A stretch of DNA of 64,000 nt from Wuchereria bancrofti (GCA_005281725.1 SSBO01000003.1:643396-707395), one strand, 5' to 3'. Counted from the first letter of the stretch, positions 50,552 through 64,000 are shown. Notes: generated by a model not told the origin, from the sequence alone. Translations and numbers: made by a program.

Positions 50552-50621
50552 AAAAAGGTCATCAAGGTATTCACAAGTCAAAATTTTATCGCCAAGTTAT
50601 GTTCACTTTCTCACATTACAG
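50552..50621 (+). other. orphan exon-like segment
   Basis: 70 bp between a good acceptor (TTGAATTTCAG) and a donor (CAG|GTAGAA), open in all three frames. The most protein-like frame reads KRSSRYSQVKILSPSYVHF. No neighbouring exon could be joined. It could be an early exon of the gene at 59,756 or a chance arrangement. Confidence 0.25.
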
Positions 50622-53600
50622 GTAGAATTATATTATAATGCTTTTTCTTTGCTTATTTGACAAAAGTTATTGATAAATAATTCCTCCTTTTTTGCTCATA
50701 TTCATTTATTAATCATACTTTTTAATGATAATTTAATAATTCAAATCTAATAAGGCTGCATGGAATATTGTTTTAAGCAAAATTTTAGGACAAATTTTTC
50801 TTATTTCATAAAAGTTTAGATTGTTCCTTTCAGTAAATTTGAAAATGAAGAAAATTGACAAAAAGACTTGTGAATGTTTTAGAATCTGTAAAGATAAAAC
50901 AATGTACTGCAATGTCAAATGTTGGTGAATAAATATTTCAAAACAGAAGAAGTGGACAATACAAATATACCATTTTATAACTTATTACTCCATCCTGTTA
51001 TTTTTCTGCTTTATATTTCTTTTATGTTCTTCAAAAAATTTTAAAAACATAAATAGCGCAGGCGATATTTTAAAATAAAACAAACAATATGTAATTTTGA
51101 TTATTCTTAATTTAGATATTAGCTACTACACTTAATCGTATTTTCAACACTAAATATACATAGTAGATTGATTTTGTGATCATACTAAAAAGGTTTAATA
51201 AGATCAATAGAAATTCAATTGTACAATTAGACTTAAAAAGATTGGCATAAATAATTAGCACCAACTGTATATACTAATTTTTCATCTATTTTAATTTCAT
51301 AGTTACAAAAGTATGATATTATTTTGTTGAAAGATGCTTTTTAATTTTAAAAATTAACTATTTTCATTTCGTCTTTTCATGTTAAGTTTAAATTTTTCTC
51401 TCAACTGTGAAATCAATAAAGTTAGTAGTGTTTTAATTCTTCCATTTAATTAAACTTCTTTAGCTAATGATAAGTTTTCAATATCACTTAAGCTGCTGCC
51501 ATTATTGAATGGACAGTTGTCCTTTTCTTCTTCTTTTCATAGCATTCTCAACAAATCAAGTGTAATTCAATGTAATTTAATTGATACTGATGAGATAAAA
51601 ATTTAGATTTTCTCTTTGTTTGCACTATAAAACCTTTGTATTTTATTTTCCAATTACATTTGAATTATTTTTTGCACAGATTAATCTTAAATCTTAACTA
51701 TAACCTAATCACAGTTCATTGCAATAAGACATGAAGCAACAAAAAAAAAAAAAAAAAAACCAAATCTTTTTATTATTTTTGAAGAAAGTTGAATTCTGCT
51801 ATCAAAAGCTAATAATTAAAATGAATCCATTTAAGGAATGTCTTCATTTTTTATGTCTTAAACTTTTATTTATTTCCAAGATATCATTAAACGAATTTTG
51901 TTTTTCTTATTTACTAAGTCTTTTAGTTCTTAGCATTATTTTTATAATTTAAGCTTTAGTTTAATAGCTACGTAATGCAAATTTATAGTTGCATAAATTG
52001 CAAAAAACTATTTTTATATTTGTATTTTGGATTTGAGTTTAAGCAAAATTATTATAATTAATATCATGAAAAAACATGAAATAATGCACAAAATGTTTAA
52101 TTTGTGGTTTCTTAATTTGTCAGAATATTTATATAAAAATTTTTTATGATTTTGAAAAACTTTTATATAATCACCTTGAAAACTATAAAACATTAAAATG
52201 TAGGATGCTTCTTCATTTCTAACTTGAAGACAAAAAAAGAATCGTTAAATTTCTTTTCAAAAATTATCTTCCACAATTCATTCTTAGGACATTACCAATA
52301 AAAAAAAATTATGTTAGAGCAAAGGAAGGAATGAATTGAAATATTTTCTGAGCTATTTTTTTATGATTCGCAAATAAGAGATGAAATTGGAGAAGAATAT
52401 TAGAGAATTAAAGAAGGATTAAAGGATAAATGTTAATCTTTTCCAGTACATTTTATCTTAATCATGTAGTACTATTAGTAGTATTCAATATCATATAAAT
52501 TAATTCCGCTAATTTATCCGGCAAATTTTCGATTTAATTACGAAAGATATTTTATTTATTTATTGGATATTTGGCGCTTGAAGGATAACATTTGTATTTC
52601 ATGACGTTTTCTATGAATTTATATGCAAAAATATTTTGTTGAATGCAAGTAAGTAATCGAATAGCAAAATGAAAAACAACCTGTTAGAAGCAAACAAAAT
52701 TCTCTTGTTGATAGTTTTGATCATAAGTCATTCGTTTTAATTATTCTTATGTTCAAAAATAACTAAAAAAGCATTCCGTAGTCTCTTATTTTTTCGGATT
52801 TTCTATTCTTTGTCACTCTTTTACCATCTCATAAATTGCGCACTATATATTTCCTTGGTATATTTTATATAAGAATTATTAAATATGTAATAAAAATAAA
52901 AGGAAAATAGAGATCCAATAATATCATGAAAATAAAACTTTGTCAATAACAAACACACACACACATACACACATTTATTATTAAAAAATTTATCAATAAT
53001 ACGAATAATATTGAATGTAAATCACATTTACCTATAATAATTTGGCAAAAAAAAAATAATTATTAATAAATAATTTATAGAAGTTGCATAAATTTTTTTT
53101 TTTATGCATAATGAAATTTTGAACTTTAAATGTGTTTTTTTTTAAGAGAAAGAACATAGGCTGATTCTTTCCTTTCTTAATTATTTGAAATTATCAGCGA
53201 AATGTAATATTTTCCCAATTCTGCAACTTAATTAATTCCAAAATTATCCTAAAATCTTAAAAAATATCTTTTACTTAAACTATGTAATAAATGGTTCCTT
53301 GGCTATAAAATTTCATACAAATTTGAAACTTTTCCATAAAACATATTTTGAAAGAACAATTGACAATTGACGTTTTGGGCTAAAAAAAAAAATACTTTTC
53401 GAAACTTTAAAGTAAAGTTAAGTGGAAAGATATAAGTAGATTGTAGATTTTTTCAATAAGAGCTTCAGAAGATTTGGCTATAAGCCCTTAGAACACTTAA
53501 AATATTTAGCAATTTGGCGATAAAATTTCAGTATTTAAATATTTTTATGCAATATGTTAAACATTAATTCTGTTAGGCTTTAGTCAGACTTATTCCTAGC

Positions 53601-54060
53601 AGAATAGTTTAATTATTTGTTTAGATGTAAACAAAACTGAATAATTTTAAAATAAGCTTATATTAAAGCAAAATAGAGATGAGATATTCATCATTAGATT
53701 AGGTATGAAAATATAATCGATGAAAATTTAACAATTCTTAAATAAGTAATAATAAATAAGTAAATAAATAAGTAAAAAATCTAAAAAAAAAAAAAAATAA
53801 GTTTAAAATAAGTAAAAAAACAGATGTAAATTGAAATATATACGTCGTATCAGTTTTCTATTCTGTATATCTTTTTCTAACACTCTGTTTGCTTTCATTG
53901 AATTAAGAAAATGTAAGTAACATTTCTTTTTTTCTTTCATCATGAAAAAAAAAAATGTCTCTTCAAAATGTTCAATTTCTTTGCCAAAGCCGGAACATTC
54001 ATTGAAAATGAAATCTGCTCTTCCAGATGTATGGGCCCATAAAATTGGTTCTCTTTTTAA

Positions 54061-54092
<32 letters not shown>

Positions 54093-55879
54093 AACATTTT
54101 GTGATTCTTTCATTGAATATCTAAAATACAAGTGCATCTCCCACTGGAATAAAATCTTTTCATTGGAAGTGGATGATAATGTAGCTATTTCATTGCCTTC
54201 TAACTTCAAAATGGATTATTTATAAATTTCAGTTTATCATTAACTGATATCGGTAATCATTAATTATTGATCACTAAAATGATCATTTGAACATCCGGGA
54301 TCAAATGATTGAAAACATATGGCTGTTTGTTTAATAATATGTCCTTTTAGTTCCTTTTATCTCTTTTGCTAAAATATGATGAATGAGATAGTGGTTGAAT
54401 GATCAAAAATTAGTGATTATTTTTGTAATTATTTAAAATTTAGTGAATAAATCTTTTTGTGCTTTTCAGATTTTAACGAATCATTTCTTTCTATCAGAAT
54501 TAATAATTCACAAAAAATTTAATTTCTTAATTACTGATCACTTTTTTTTGCTATAAAAAAACTAACATTTATTTCATTCGTGTCATTCTTAAAACTACTT
54601 GTTATTGCATATCAATTTATCATTTTATCATTGTGAGTCAAAATTTCTTTATCTTATTTTTTTTTTGTATAATCACTGATTGGATAGTGATAATATCAGG
54701 ATATCCAGCTGAATATATTCATCTCATCAATGATTATAATATTCAATAAACTAGGCGATAATTACAAATTTAAAGTCTTAATTTCAAATCGTACCCTTTT
54801 TTTGGTGTTATTATCAGCATAAAGCAATTATTATGTTAGCTCTTCATGAAAATAAAATAATCTTTAAGAGTCAATTTTTGTTCCTCAGAGAATATTTCAC
54901 AAATTATATTCAGAAAATTTAATAGAATTAGTCACTGATGACTCATCTCGAGAATATAAACTATTTGTTATTTCTTAGTCTGATTAATTCCGCAATGTAT
55001 GCAGAAAATATTCATCCATCTTATTTTTTATTCCTGTATTTTCTGTGTATCTGAGATCTATAGTATGCTAATTAATTAATTAACTAAAGTGAAGTCTATT
55101 TCTGAACATGGATAAATCAGTGAAAACTTAAATTCAAAGTCAGTGAAAACTACTTGCTACAAAATATAAATTCAAGGTAGAAATGTAGCTTTTTCATGTT
55201 TTATTTCTTTTCTTTCACTCCTTAATTATCTAATTAATTATCGAAAAGAAGTTAACCTTTAATTTCACTAACTTTTTTTGTTCGCTTTGGAAAATTACTA
55301 AATATTTCCTAGTTTTCTTAATTTCTTTTTTGCATGAACTTCCATAATTATGAGTTATTCTTTGCACATTATTAAAATTATTTTGTCAATTTCAGTTTAC
55401 AAATTGTATTAAAAATTTTGTCTTAATTTTCCTAATAAATTATCACTTCAATTCTTTGAAATGTCTGTGGAACAATTCTAATTGAAAATAACATTACTTG
55501 CGTATAATTAGCTTTCATCGTAATGATTAAGAACTTTAATTTAAACATAATAAAATTCGATACATTTAATACCTTTTTTTTCCTCCCACAAGAAAAATTA
55601 TTTACACTTTTGTAGAATTTATTATCGCCAACCTAAACTTATTTAATTTCTTTCCCAACTAAACAAAACATCTAAAATTGATTGATTAATTAATCATTCT
55701 AAAATTGCATCTTTTCTTATCCATTTATTTGCACCTTTCACTTTCATTAGAGAAATTCTAAAACACGACCGATTCTTCATTGCAGTAAATTTTCGATTCG
55801 ACAGGAATTATTTTGTGTTAGCTAAAATATATCTAATGAAAAATTTCTTCATGTCCGATTTAATCTAAATCGAACAACT

Positions 55880-55925
55880 GCTCTCCCTCTCTCCCTCCCT
55901 CTCTCTCCCTCTCTCTCTCTCTCTC
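55880..55925. repeat. CT/CCCTCT microsatellite
   Basis: Pyrimidine-only repeat, complementary in type to the GA repeat at 9400. Confidence 0.95.
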
Positions 55926-58621
55926 AACATAAACTTATCATTCACATGATAACATATATAAATCTAAAACACAAATGTTTATCAGGAATTGAAAAATCTC
56001 ACTAAAATCACAAAACTTGCATGAATCATTCATTCTTTTCCTCGATCACATCTGTTTCCGTATCGACCGACGGTTATTCCTTTCTTCAACTTTAATTTTC
56101 TTTGGTTTTTAAAGTTTCATCCGAAATATATCAATTTTCCTGCAACAATCTTTATTCTATTCTTGTTCTTTTTTTTTTCTTTCCTTTTTTTTTTTTTTTT
56201 CATATCAAACAAAATTTATAGCCAATAAATTGGTCAATAGTTATTGGTATCGAAGGAAATAGCTGTCCTAAGAGCAGTTTGCAGTGAAAAATATTGGAAG
56301 AATTCTTCTTCTTTTTTTTTTTCCAATCATTTCTCACTTAAAATTTTTTCATATGACTTAAATTTCATTTAAATTTCAAAAGGATTCAAATTGAATGTTA
56401 AGAAATATAAATTAGAAATTAATTTAAATTTCCAGTAATAAATTTAAGGTTTTGATACAATTTCTCAATATTCTTTTCTCTAACTATATAAAATAGTTGA
56501 AATGTAATCTTTTATCCAATCATCAATGCTTCTTTGAATTTGAATTCTTCGACTTAAATGTTTACTCCAAAAATTAATGATAAATGAGTATGATTTGTTC
56601 AGCTAACGAAAAGCAGCCAACATTATTTTAAATATTTCACTGAACTATTTCTTTCATTGCTTTCAACCATCTCTTTTTTTCACTTTTTTTTTACTTTTTT
56701 TTTATCATATTATCATAGCTAAGCAGATTTTTCATCATTGGAATTGTTTATGCAATAAAAAAAAAAAAAAATCATGAAATTTTAAAAATTTATTTCTCAA
56801 TTTTTTTTTTTTTTTTTGAAAATTAGGTGTCATAAATTTATTTGATAGAATATCACTAGTTCATTTTCATAAATTTTTCATTGCGAATCTATCATATATC
56901 ACTTTGTTTACTGATATTAACTGTTTGGAAAGATCGTTATGAAAGAAATGAAAATTTATATTTAAACAAAATTATATTTCAAAGGTTGGTTAATCACTTT
57001 TTTCTACATTATAAATATTAATTAATGTAGTTACTTCGACATTTATAAAGTAAATCTATAACTATGTTCAATTTCATAATTGTTATATTATTTTAAAAGA
57101 AAATTTCAACTGATTGAAATTAAAGAACAAAGCTGTGTAGCACATTTATCTCTTTTGATAAGCGATATTTTTTAAATTGTAGTAGTGGAAAGGTAATTAA
57201 ATAACAAATAGCAAGAAAATATTTGAAGTCAAACGAATTAGTCCTTCGAAAAATGTTTGCGACAAAATTTTATGTCATTAAGCTTTTACTTAAAAATGTT
57301 AAAGGAGGAAATTTGATTTTCACGCATCGTGGAATTCAAGTAAATTGAAGTAGTTGCTAATAGCAATAAATTTAGTTATTGATTATATTTCAGTAAAAAG
57401 TTTTCTTTTTTCTTTCAATTTTTTGTAAATTTTTCAAATGTTTCTCTTTGATTGCAATTAAATATCCTTTTACTATCTTAGATTTTATGTGGAAATTATC
57501 AGATTCAATTTTCATTTATCAAAACGGTGGTAAAATTGCAATCTTTTGAATAATATCCTTCGAATTCATTTGTGGACAATCTTTTAGAACTTTTATGACG
57601 TATATCAAATCATTAATTGATTTAATTAAACTGAAAAAATTTCGAGAATAATTTGTTGTCAAGCTTGTTATTTCTTATGGACTGAGTTATTTTAAAAAAA
57701 AATCACAAGTAACACTTAGACTTAAATATGATTTTATTTTGGTCTTTTGAAGAAATCAATTTTTTGGTGACAAATTTTTAGCTTTAAATCGAGAAGAATC
57801 TAAGTCATATCTATCTGCTGAATGTCACTAATTTAGTCAAATCATTTGTTGAAAAAAAAAAAAAAATCAAATTTAATGTAAAGTACATAACATTTCCGCT
57901 TATTTGCAACGTCATTTTTTGAACCGTCTAAATTTGTGTATATCCTTTGAAGCGTATTTTACTTTTGATTTGATTTTAACAAACAATTTAATCTATAATT
58001 ATAGCATCTAATTTAATCTAAAATTATAGCATCTAAGAGTGAATCACTTAAGCTCAATTTTCAAATTTCAATTATACGAAAAGTTTCCTGTCAAGCTAAA
58101 CTATCTGATCGTTAGAAAAAATTAGTTTATATTTTCGCGTGTTTACGTCATAAACTATATTAAATCATGAAACAAAATTGTGATTGGTGTGATTACTTTA
58201 TTTTTCTGCTCACAAAGCAAAATTACATTTAATATCCTTATTTCAATAATATATTTATAAGTTTCTTAAGTTATAATAGAAAAAAAAATTAAATTATAAT
58301 GATCGCAAGCCAGCTATTTAATTAAAAGTTATGTATTAGTCTTGTCATTATGATTGAAATTTTCTGATGTTTATCGCTTGTAAACTTTTCGAAAGATAAA
58401 TTCGTATAACTTTCACCTTTTTTTTAGATTCTAGAAAAGAAAGTTATGTTTTTGAACAATAATTTTACCGGAATTCAAACATTTAAAAAAGTTTTCTTCC
58501 CACAATTTTATTTTATTAATGTGAAATTTCTGATAGTTATATGAAATTTAACTATAAAGTTTGTAACCAATAGTATTAGAAATGTTTAACCATAGATATG
58601 ATACTTTAATAGTAAATTAAA

Positions 58622-58815
58622 TTAAAAGAAAAAAAGAAGTAATTTTAGTAAATTAATAAAAGTAATTGGTAAATTAAAAAAAATATAACCATCTTTGAGT
58701 TCAGTCTCGTATTTTTTCTTAGATAGTAAATCAAATTGAAAGAAAAAAAGAAGTAATTTTACTAAATTAAAAAAAAATATAACCATCTTTGAGTTCAGTC
58801 TCGTATTTTTTTCTT
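58622..58815. repeat. about 112-bp tandem duplication
   Basis: A segment with GAAAGAAAAAAAGAAGTAAT and ATATAACCATCTTTGAGTTC occurs twice in succession, with small length differences in A-rich parts. Confidence 0.85.
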
Positions 58816-58935
58816 TTTTTTTGTTAAAATTCATATGGAGAAGAAAGATGAAATTAAAATAGGGACTGATTTGCCGAAAAGAGTAATATGTTTATAAAAT
58901 CATATAATGCTGAATAAAGAATTAGTATTACCATA

Positions 58936-59035
58936 TTCATTTTTTATTTATAACTAAAATATTAGTATAAGAGAAGTTTTTCACCTCTATCATGTTCATT
59001 TTTTATTTATAACTAAAATGTTAGTGTAAGAAAAT
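58936..59035. repeat. 59-bp tandem duplication
   Basis: TTCATTTTTTATTTATAACT and the following bases begin at 58936 and 58995, with a few differences. Confidence 0.85.
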
Positions 59036-59755
59036 TTTTGTCTCTTTCTCTGTCTCAATATTGAGATTAGAAATTTTACTTCTTATCCTAGCATCCTTTA
59101 ACTTCTATAATATTTCCAAATCATTTTACCTTATTTTATTTCATTCTTCGTTTGAATAAGATCGGAATGAATTCATTGTAAAAATTTTCAGAAATTTAAA
59201 CGTTACCTTAAAGTATCAAAATATTATTAACTGCAAAATTCTTTTTTTTTTTCGAAGTTTTAATTAAAATTATTTGAGAGAATGGAAACTGAGATATACA
59301 CTATTCTATTTAATTACTTCCATGAACAAAAAAAAAAAAAACAGACAATTTTATGGTTTATCCAAATTTCAATTATTTTTACATTGTCAAAAAAAATGTA
59401 AATCTCAATGATTGTCTTAAATTTGAATGAATTGAGAAAATGCAAATGCTAACAGCTGCTAATTTTGTTCTATTCTAAATTAGAATTATTTTCTTAAGGA
59501 AAAATGAATATTTATTATTTCCTTCTTTATCCTCATATATTTCACCATCAATTTCATACTTGAATTCAAACTTAAATTCGAAATGCGATTTCTAAAAATC
59601 CATCAATTCATCTGTTCAAATTTCTTTTTGTTTTGAATTGTTCTATCAGATCGTAAAGACAACGAAGTCTTCCAGAAAATTTAGCAAGCCGAGGCAAATT
59701 TCATTTCTCTGAATATATGGCATCAATTTACAGTGAATTATTCCATTGGATTTAA

Positions 59756-62109
59756 ATGCCTGCTGTTGCAGTGCGAGAAGGGTCAAATTATGCACTATTT
59801 AGTCGACGGCCTTCAACTAAAAGGTTTGTTCACTTTAAATTTATTTTTTTTCAATTCAAAACGAAATAGCTAATCTTTGTTATCTATTAATCCTATCAGA
59901 AGAAACATTTTGCCTCACTTCTTATCAGTGAATGCACAACTGAAAGCATTTTTTTTTTGTTTTGTTTTGTTTTTTGTTTGTTGAAATTAGCTTTTAGCTT
60001 TTTTTTTTTTTTTTTTGATCTCTTCTTTCTTCTTCTTCGTGTCAAAAAATAAATTGAAGTTTAGAAATTAGAATAATTTATTCTAATATCTAATTCATGG
60101 CAAAAATGTTGTTATAAATTATGAGAAAGTAAATTTTACAGATTTTATGAAATGACATTTTCTTGGATTTAACTCAGAATTTCTTAAATATTTGTTTTTC
60201 TTTCAATCTCGAAAATATTGAAAAAAGCACAGGTAAAATTAAAAAGTTTGACAGAGAGTATTTTGTTGAAATTCCACAGATCATCAGTACTTGTTGCACA
60301 TAAATGGTTCTCAAATTCATTTCTTGAAAGTTTATTTTTGATGTTAAACTAATCTTACAAAATGAAAAAGGATAAAATTTAATTTAGGTGTAAACATATA
60401 ATGTCAAGATGGCGGTGTTTAATTAGGGAACAATTTGCTCAAGTACCACTAATTCATTAGTTTTTCCATTTTCGATTAATTAGCCTAATTCATAATTATT
60501 GCTATTGTATTTTGCATTCGTAAGTATAAGTATTTCCAATTTAATGGTGACTTAATTAGAAAATCATTATTTGATATTTTGATAAAAAATAGATTTAGAA
60601 TTAGAGAGCGAATTAATCAGGGATTGACTAGAATGAATGTCGCTATAAGATAGATCTAGCTAACTTACCATGATGACTCGATGAAAGTTTGAATAAATAT
60701 GAATGAAAATAAGTTTACTGTAGCTAAAGAATTAAAATTAATTAATTAAAAGAGTAAAAACATCGATGATAAATTTGATATCAGTAGCCTATCATGATGA
60801 CTCAATGGAAGTTCAAGTAAATATGAGTGAAAATAAATTTGCTGTAACTGAAGAATTAAAATTAATTAATTAAAAGAGAGTGAAAACATTAGTGATAAAT
60901 TTGATATCAGTGACAAGTAATCTACCATGATGACTCAATAGAAGTTCAAGTAAATATGAGTGAAAATAAAAATTTACTGCAGCTAAAATATATACTCGTA
61001 CTTCCTCTAGTAATAAGAAAGTTAAGGTTGCAAGTGGCAACATTCTTAACGATTCAATGTTAGCATTAATTTTTAAACATTTAAAATGATCAATTTTTTT
61101 TTTTCTTCTATTTTATGCTTTTCCAACTTTAAATAATACATAAAACTATTTCTCATTTAATAAATGACATTTACGCTAATAATTTTAAGTTGATAATAAT
61201 ACTTAAAAGTGTCTTTTTTTCATATATCACTGAATGTATGTATGTGTGTGTATGTGTATGTATGTGTGTGTGTATGTGTGTGTATGTCTTTCAAATATTT
61301 GAACATTTAGTAATTAAGCATTCTTTTTTTTAGACGTTCACACACACACACACTTATTCTTAATTATCATTTTGCTGTTTTATTCGAGTCGACTAATGTT
61401 ACTCGTTCTATACAAAGAAATTAATATTTAATTTTTCTTTTTCTTACAAATTTCTTGAAATTGAATTTTTTGGCGACCATTAAGAAATGTTTGGAAAATA
61501 TCGATTTCGTGGCAAAAGGTACAAATAGAAAATTTTTAAATATTTAAAAAAACATTGTATTTTTGATGAAAATATTGAATTTTTAAAATTACCATACAAA
61601 TTTTCATACAATTTTTACTATGCATAACTGATGTGAGAATAATTTAAAACACAATTTATTATTTTGCAATAAAAAAAAAAATAAATAAACAACAATTCCT
61701 TCCGGTGTTATTATATTAATACCACTCATTTAATAATCTAATTTTGTTATTTGTTCTTAATTAGTATGAAGTGTTTATTAAAAAAAAAAGAAAAAAATAT
61801 TTACAAATTTATTCCATTTTTTTTTTCACTTTTTATTTTCTCTAAAACAATCTGTTCACAAATATTTAAAAATAAAAGAAATCATTGGTGCCGTAGTAAA
61901 TTTAAAAATTTTTTAACTGTATCAAAAGATTATTTAAATAATTCATATTCTTGAAATATAAACAATTATCATATTTTCAGGCAAATAGAACATTTACTCA
62001 ATGTTCATCCAGAAAAATACCGCAGTCGAAGTGGTCGATCAACACGAACTTCAACACCAGTTAATTTGCGTGATATTAATTGCCATCGATCTCGTTCGGT
62101 TGATTTTTT
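59756..62109 (+). CDS. unrecognised basic protein, first two exons
   Basis: Exon 59756-59823 starts at ATG, 22 bases after an acceptor TTTACAG (possible leader site). It encodes MPAVAVREGSNYALFSRRPS and ends at AAAAG|GTTTGT. Exon 61981-62109 follows ATTTTCAG and joins in phase (AG|G). It encodes IEHLLNVHPEKYRSRSGRST and a Ser/Arg/Thr-rich stretch ending SRSVDF. The second exon ends at a GTAAGA donor. If that is not used, TAA at 62111-62113 closes a 66-residue protein. Coding composition is clearly richer in GC than the surroundings. No family recognised. Confidence 0.5.
60664..61000. repeat. degenerate tandem repeat, about 125-130 bp, 2.5 copies
   Basis: Copies start at CATGATGACTC (about 60670, 60795 and 60929) and continue through ATTAAAATTAATTAATTAAA and GATAAATTTGATATCAGT. 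Inside the intron between the two exons of the preceding gene. Confidence 0.85.
61217..61353. repeat. TG/TATG microsatellite facing a CA repeat
   Basis: TGTATGTG-type repeats at about 61235-61287 and a short CACACA run at 61339-61353 on the same strand. They are complementary and could fold on each other. Confidence 0.9.
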
Positions 62110-62254
62110 GTAAGATGATTTTATTTAAGAATAAATAGAAAAAATGTAATGATTTTTTTTTTCTTTTTTTTGCTTTTGCAAAAATTTCATAAATTATTTC
62201 AAAACTTAAACCTTTTTTCCCAAAATTTTGCTCATTGTTTGAATTTAGAAAGAA

Positions 62255-62375
62255 AGGAAAAAATTAGATTTATATGAACAAAATTAGATTTATATAAAAA
62301 AATTAGATTTATACAAAAAAGTGAGATTTATATGAACAAAATTAGATTTATATAAAAAAATTAGATTTATATATT
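62255..62375. repeat. about 6 x 20-bp tandem repeat
   Basis: Units of the type AAATTAGATTTATATAAAAA in succession, 18-24 bp long. Confidence 0.9.
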
Positions 62376-62904
62376 TCTAGCCAAATATATCTATTTAATA
62401 TACTTGCATGTTGATGAATGAAAATTTATATCGTAGCTAACATTGGCATACTTAGTTTCCCTTTTAAATTTTACTCTCTAATATATGTATGTAAAACAAG
62501 CAATCTAAATTTTGGTTATCTAAATTTTAATTCAAACGTAATATTTTTAACGTAACTTAACGTAATCTATGTTATCTCAATGACGTACCATTATTAATTC
62601 CAATTTTTTCATTATCAGAAACATAAATTTCCAACGATTTTTAATGAGCTACGAATGATTATTTGATATAGCATTAGCTCTAAAAAGTTTATTTCACAAG
62701 ACACTTCATGAAATTCTTCATCGATTGAGTAACTTGAATTAACAATTTTTAAATTGAAATAATTCACAACAGTAACAATAATTTGATGATAAATTTTTTA
62801 AAATCAAATATGATTACTTCACATTTGATTTTAGTTCAATAAGGTAACTTGAAAACGAGTACATTCAAATTGAAAAAAAAAACTCTATTGACACCTGTAA
62901 TTGA

Positions 62905-63001
62905 ATCTATCTATCTATCCATCTACCTACCTACCTACCTATCTAACTATATATGTTTTGGGTGTGTGTGTGTATGTGTGTATGTATGTATGTGTGTATG
63001 T
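62905..63001. repeat. ATCT/ACCT then TGTG/TATG microsatellite
   Basis: Compound tetranucleotide (ATCT, ACCT) repeat followed by TG/TATG repeat, about 45 bp before the exon at 63049. Confidence 0.95.
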
Positions 63002-63048
63002 AAGCAAAATGTTAGTTTTAAGTTAAGCTGAGAGAATATACTAAAAGA

Positions 63049-63238
63049 AGGAAGAGATTATTGAAGCTTTACACAAATGTCAATTATTTGCGCCAGCTGC
63101 TGCAATTGATGAGTACCGCCGACCGGCGTGTTTCATACATGATCCATCACCACCACATTTGAAGAAGAAGGCACTCTTAGCCATTCTTCTTTATTCCTCA
63201 TTTCTCGTCACTTTTCTTTTATTTATTCTTATTTTATA
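63049..63238 (+). CDS. 3' exon with C-terminal membrane anchor, unrecognised
   Basis: Opens in phase 0 after an AAGAAG or GAAGAG acceptor-like site and runs to TAA at 63236. It encodes LFAPAAAIDEYRRPACFIHD, a PSPPHLKKK charged hinge and a terminal hydrophobic helix (ALLAILLYSSFLVTFLLFIL). The layout is that of a tail-anchored or single-pass protein. GC content is well above the neighbourhood. It probably belongs to the same gene as the exons at 59756 and 61981. Their GTAAGA end is phase 2, so either an unseen exon intervenes or the TCG|GTTGAT donor at 62098 is used. AATAAA lies near 63735. Confidence 0.45.
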
Positions 63239-64000
63239 AATTATTATTAAAGTAATTTTTTTTTTTTACAGCAGGTAAAAATTCAAACTTCAAAAATAGT
63301 TAATTAAATGCTATTAGTTAGTTAGTTTAGTGATTTGCTCTTTTGATTTTTTTAAAAAAAAAAAAATTTTTACAAATATCAAATGTTTAACAAAAAACTA
63401 TAATGAATTAGTGCTTGATTTGTTAAAATGAAAAGCTGTCAATCATGCATTGAATTATTATTATTTTTTCTATCAAATGTAGAATGCATTTTGTTAGTAA
63501 TATGTTTGCAAATTGTCGTCTCTTTTAATAATTATTTGAATTTCAACAAGTTGATTAATTAGATTCATATATTTTATCTCTTTTCCATCTAATAATTTGT
63601 GTGTGTGTGTTTTTTCTTTTTGTCACCTAATAATAATTAAAAGTAAATCAAGGATGACATATTTAAAAATATGGAAGTTTATCGTTATCGAGTTTAGTGA
63701 GCACAAACTTTGATGACAGCATATCGTATATTTTAATAAAGTATTTTAATAATAAACGAAATATAAAAATATATATTTTGAAATATATTTGTACCTCTCT
63801 CATTGAGAGACTAATTTGCACTCACTTACTAGTTTTTTTTTTTTTTTTTTAAACACTTTCTTGCTCTTATTTTAAAATGATTTAACAAAATAAGCATTCA
63901 TCGTTTAGCTCAATTTATTGAAACTATTTCGATAGTTTCCATTTCAATTCATAAAAACTACTTTGTTTAATGAGATAAAAAAGAAATGAATATTCCATGC
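63239..64000. other. 3' flank, non-coding
   Basis: AATAAA words near 63735 and 63748 may end the preceding transcript. Nothing else was recognised before the window ends. Confidence 0.5.

Larger units (their letters stand above)
50622..59730. other. long non-coding stretch
   Basis: About 9 kb without a supportable exon on either strand. It holds many poly-A/T tracts, a CA repeat (52953-52975), a CT repeat (55880-55925) and two small tandem duplications (58622-58815 and 58936-59035). It could be a long 5' intron of the gene that follows or intergenic DNA. Confidence 0.5.

Overview
The window is animal nuclear DNA, very AT-rich (roughly three quarters A+T by eye), with many short T-rich introns ending in TTTCAG or TTTTAG, genes split into exons of about 40-250 bp, and likely spliced-leader acceptors just ahead of start codons. 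The recovered proteins (Shaw-type potassium channel, GT11 fucosyltransferase, AQP11-like aquaporin, BTB zinc-finger protein) point to a nematode, probably a parasitic one with AT-rich DNA and introns of several hundred bases. The species cannot be fixed from the sequence. Almost no gene shows as a long open frame, so the models were built by joining exons with matching phase.

Layout. 1-10,550: non-coding, with poly-T tracts and small tandem repeats. 10,557-20,493: a Shaw (Kv3) potassium-channel locus. It has one tetramerisation (T1) module (11,041-12,137) followed by two complete S1-S6 plus tail modules in tandem, A (12,877-15,537) and B (17,068-20,493). Both are in phase with the single T1 module. 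20,500-29,900: mostly non-coding, with a GC-rich structured island (25,590-25,740) and a possible small gene (26,605-26,993). 29,947-33,179: a BTB protein with four C2H2 zinc fingers. 35,096-37,015: an unrecognised basic/acidic gene. 38,542-42,401 (minus): a GT11 alpha-1,2-fucosyltransferase-like gene. 43,079-43,741 (minus): an inverted partial copy of the unrecognised gene, so the fucosyltransferase lies between two near-identical inverted repeats. 45,068-47,198: an unorthodox aquaporin. 47,200-59,730: mostly non-coding, with one orphan exon-like segment. 59,756-63,238: parts of an unrecognised gene whose last exon encodes a membrane anchor.

Recurring themes. Tandem duplications lie across transcript-processing sites in four genes: 123 bp x4 at the channel start, 116 bp x6 at an S5 exon and its donor, 36 bp x3 at the aquaporin exon 1 donor, and 25 bp x2 at a donor of the unrecognised gene. 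Several repeat arrays are also built from GATA-factor-like words (TGATAA/AGATAA). The genes show no shared pathway. The most distinctive system is the potassium-channel locus with one T1 module and two complete alternative pore/voltage-sensor modules.
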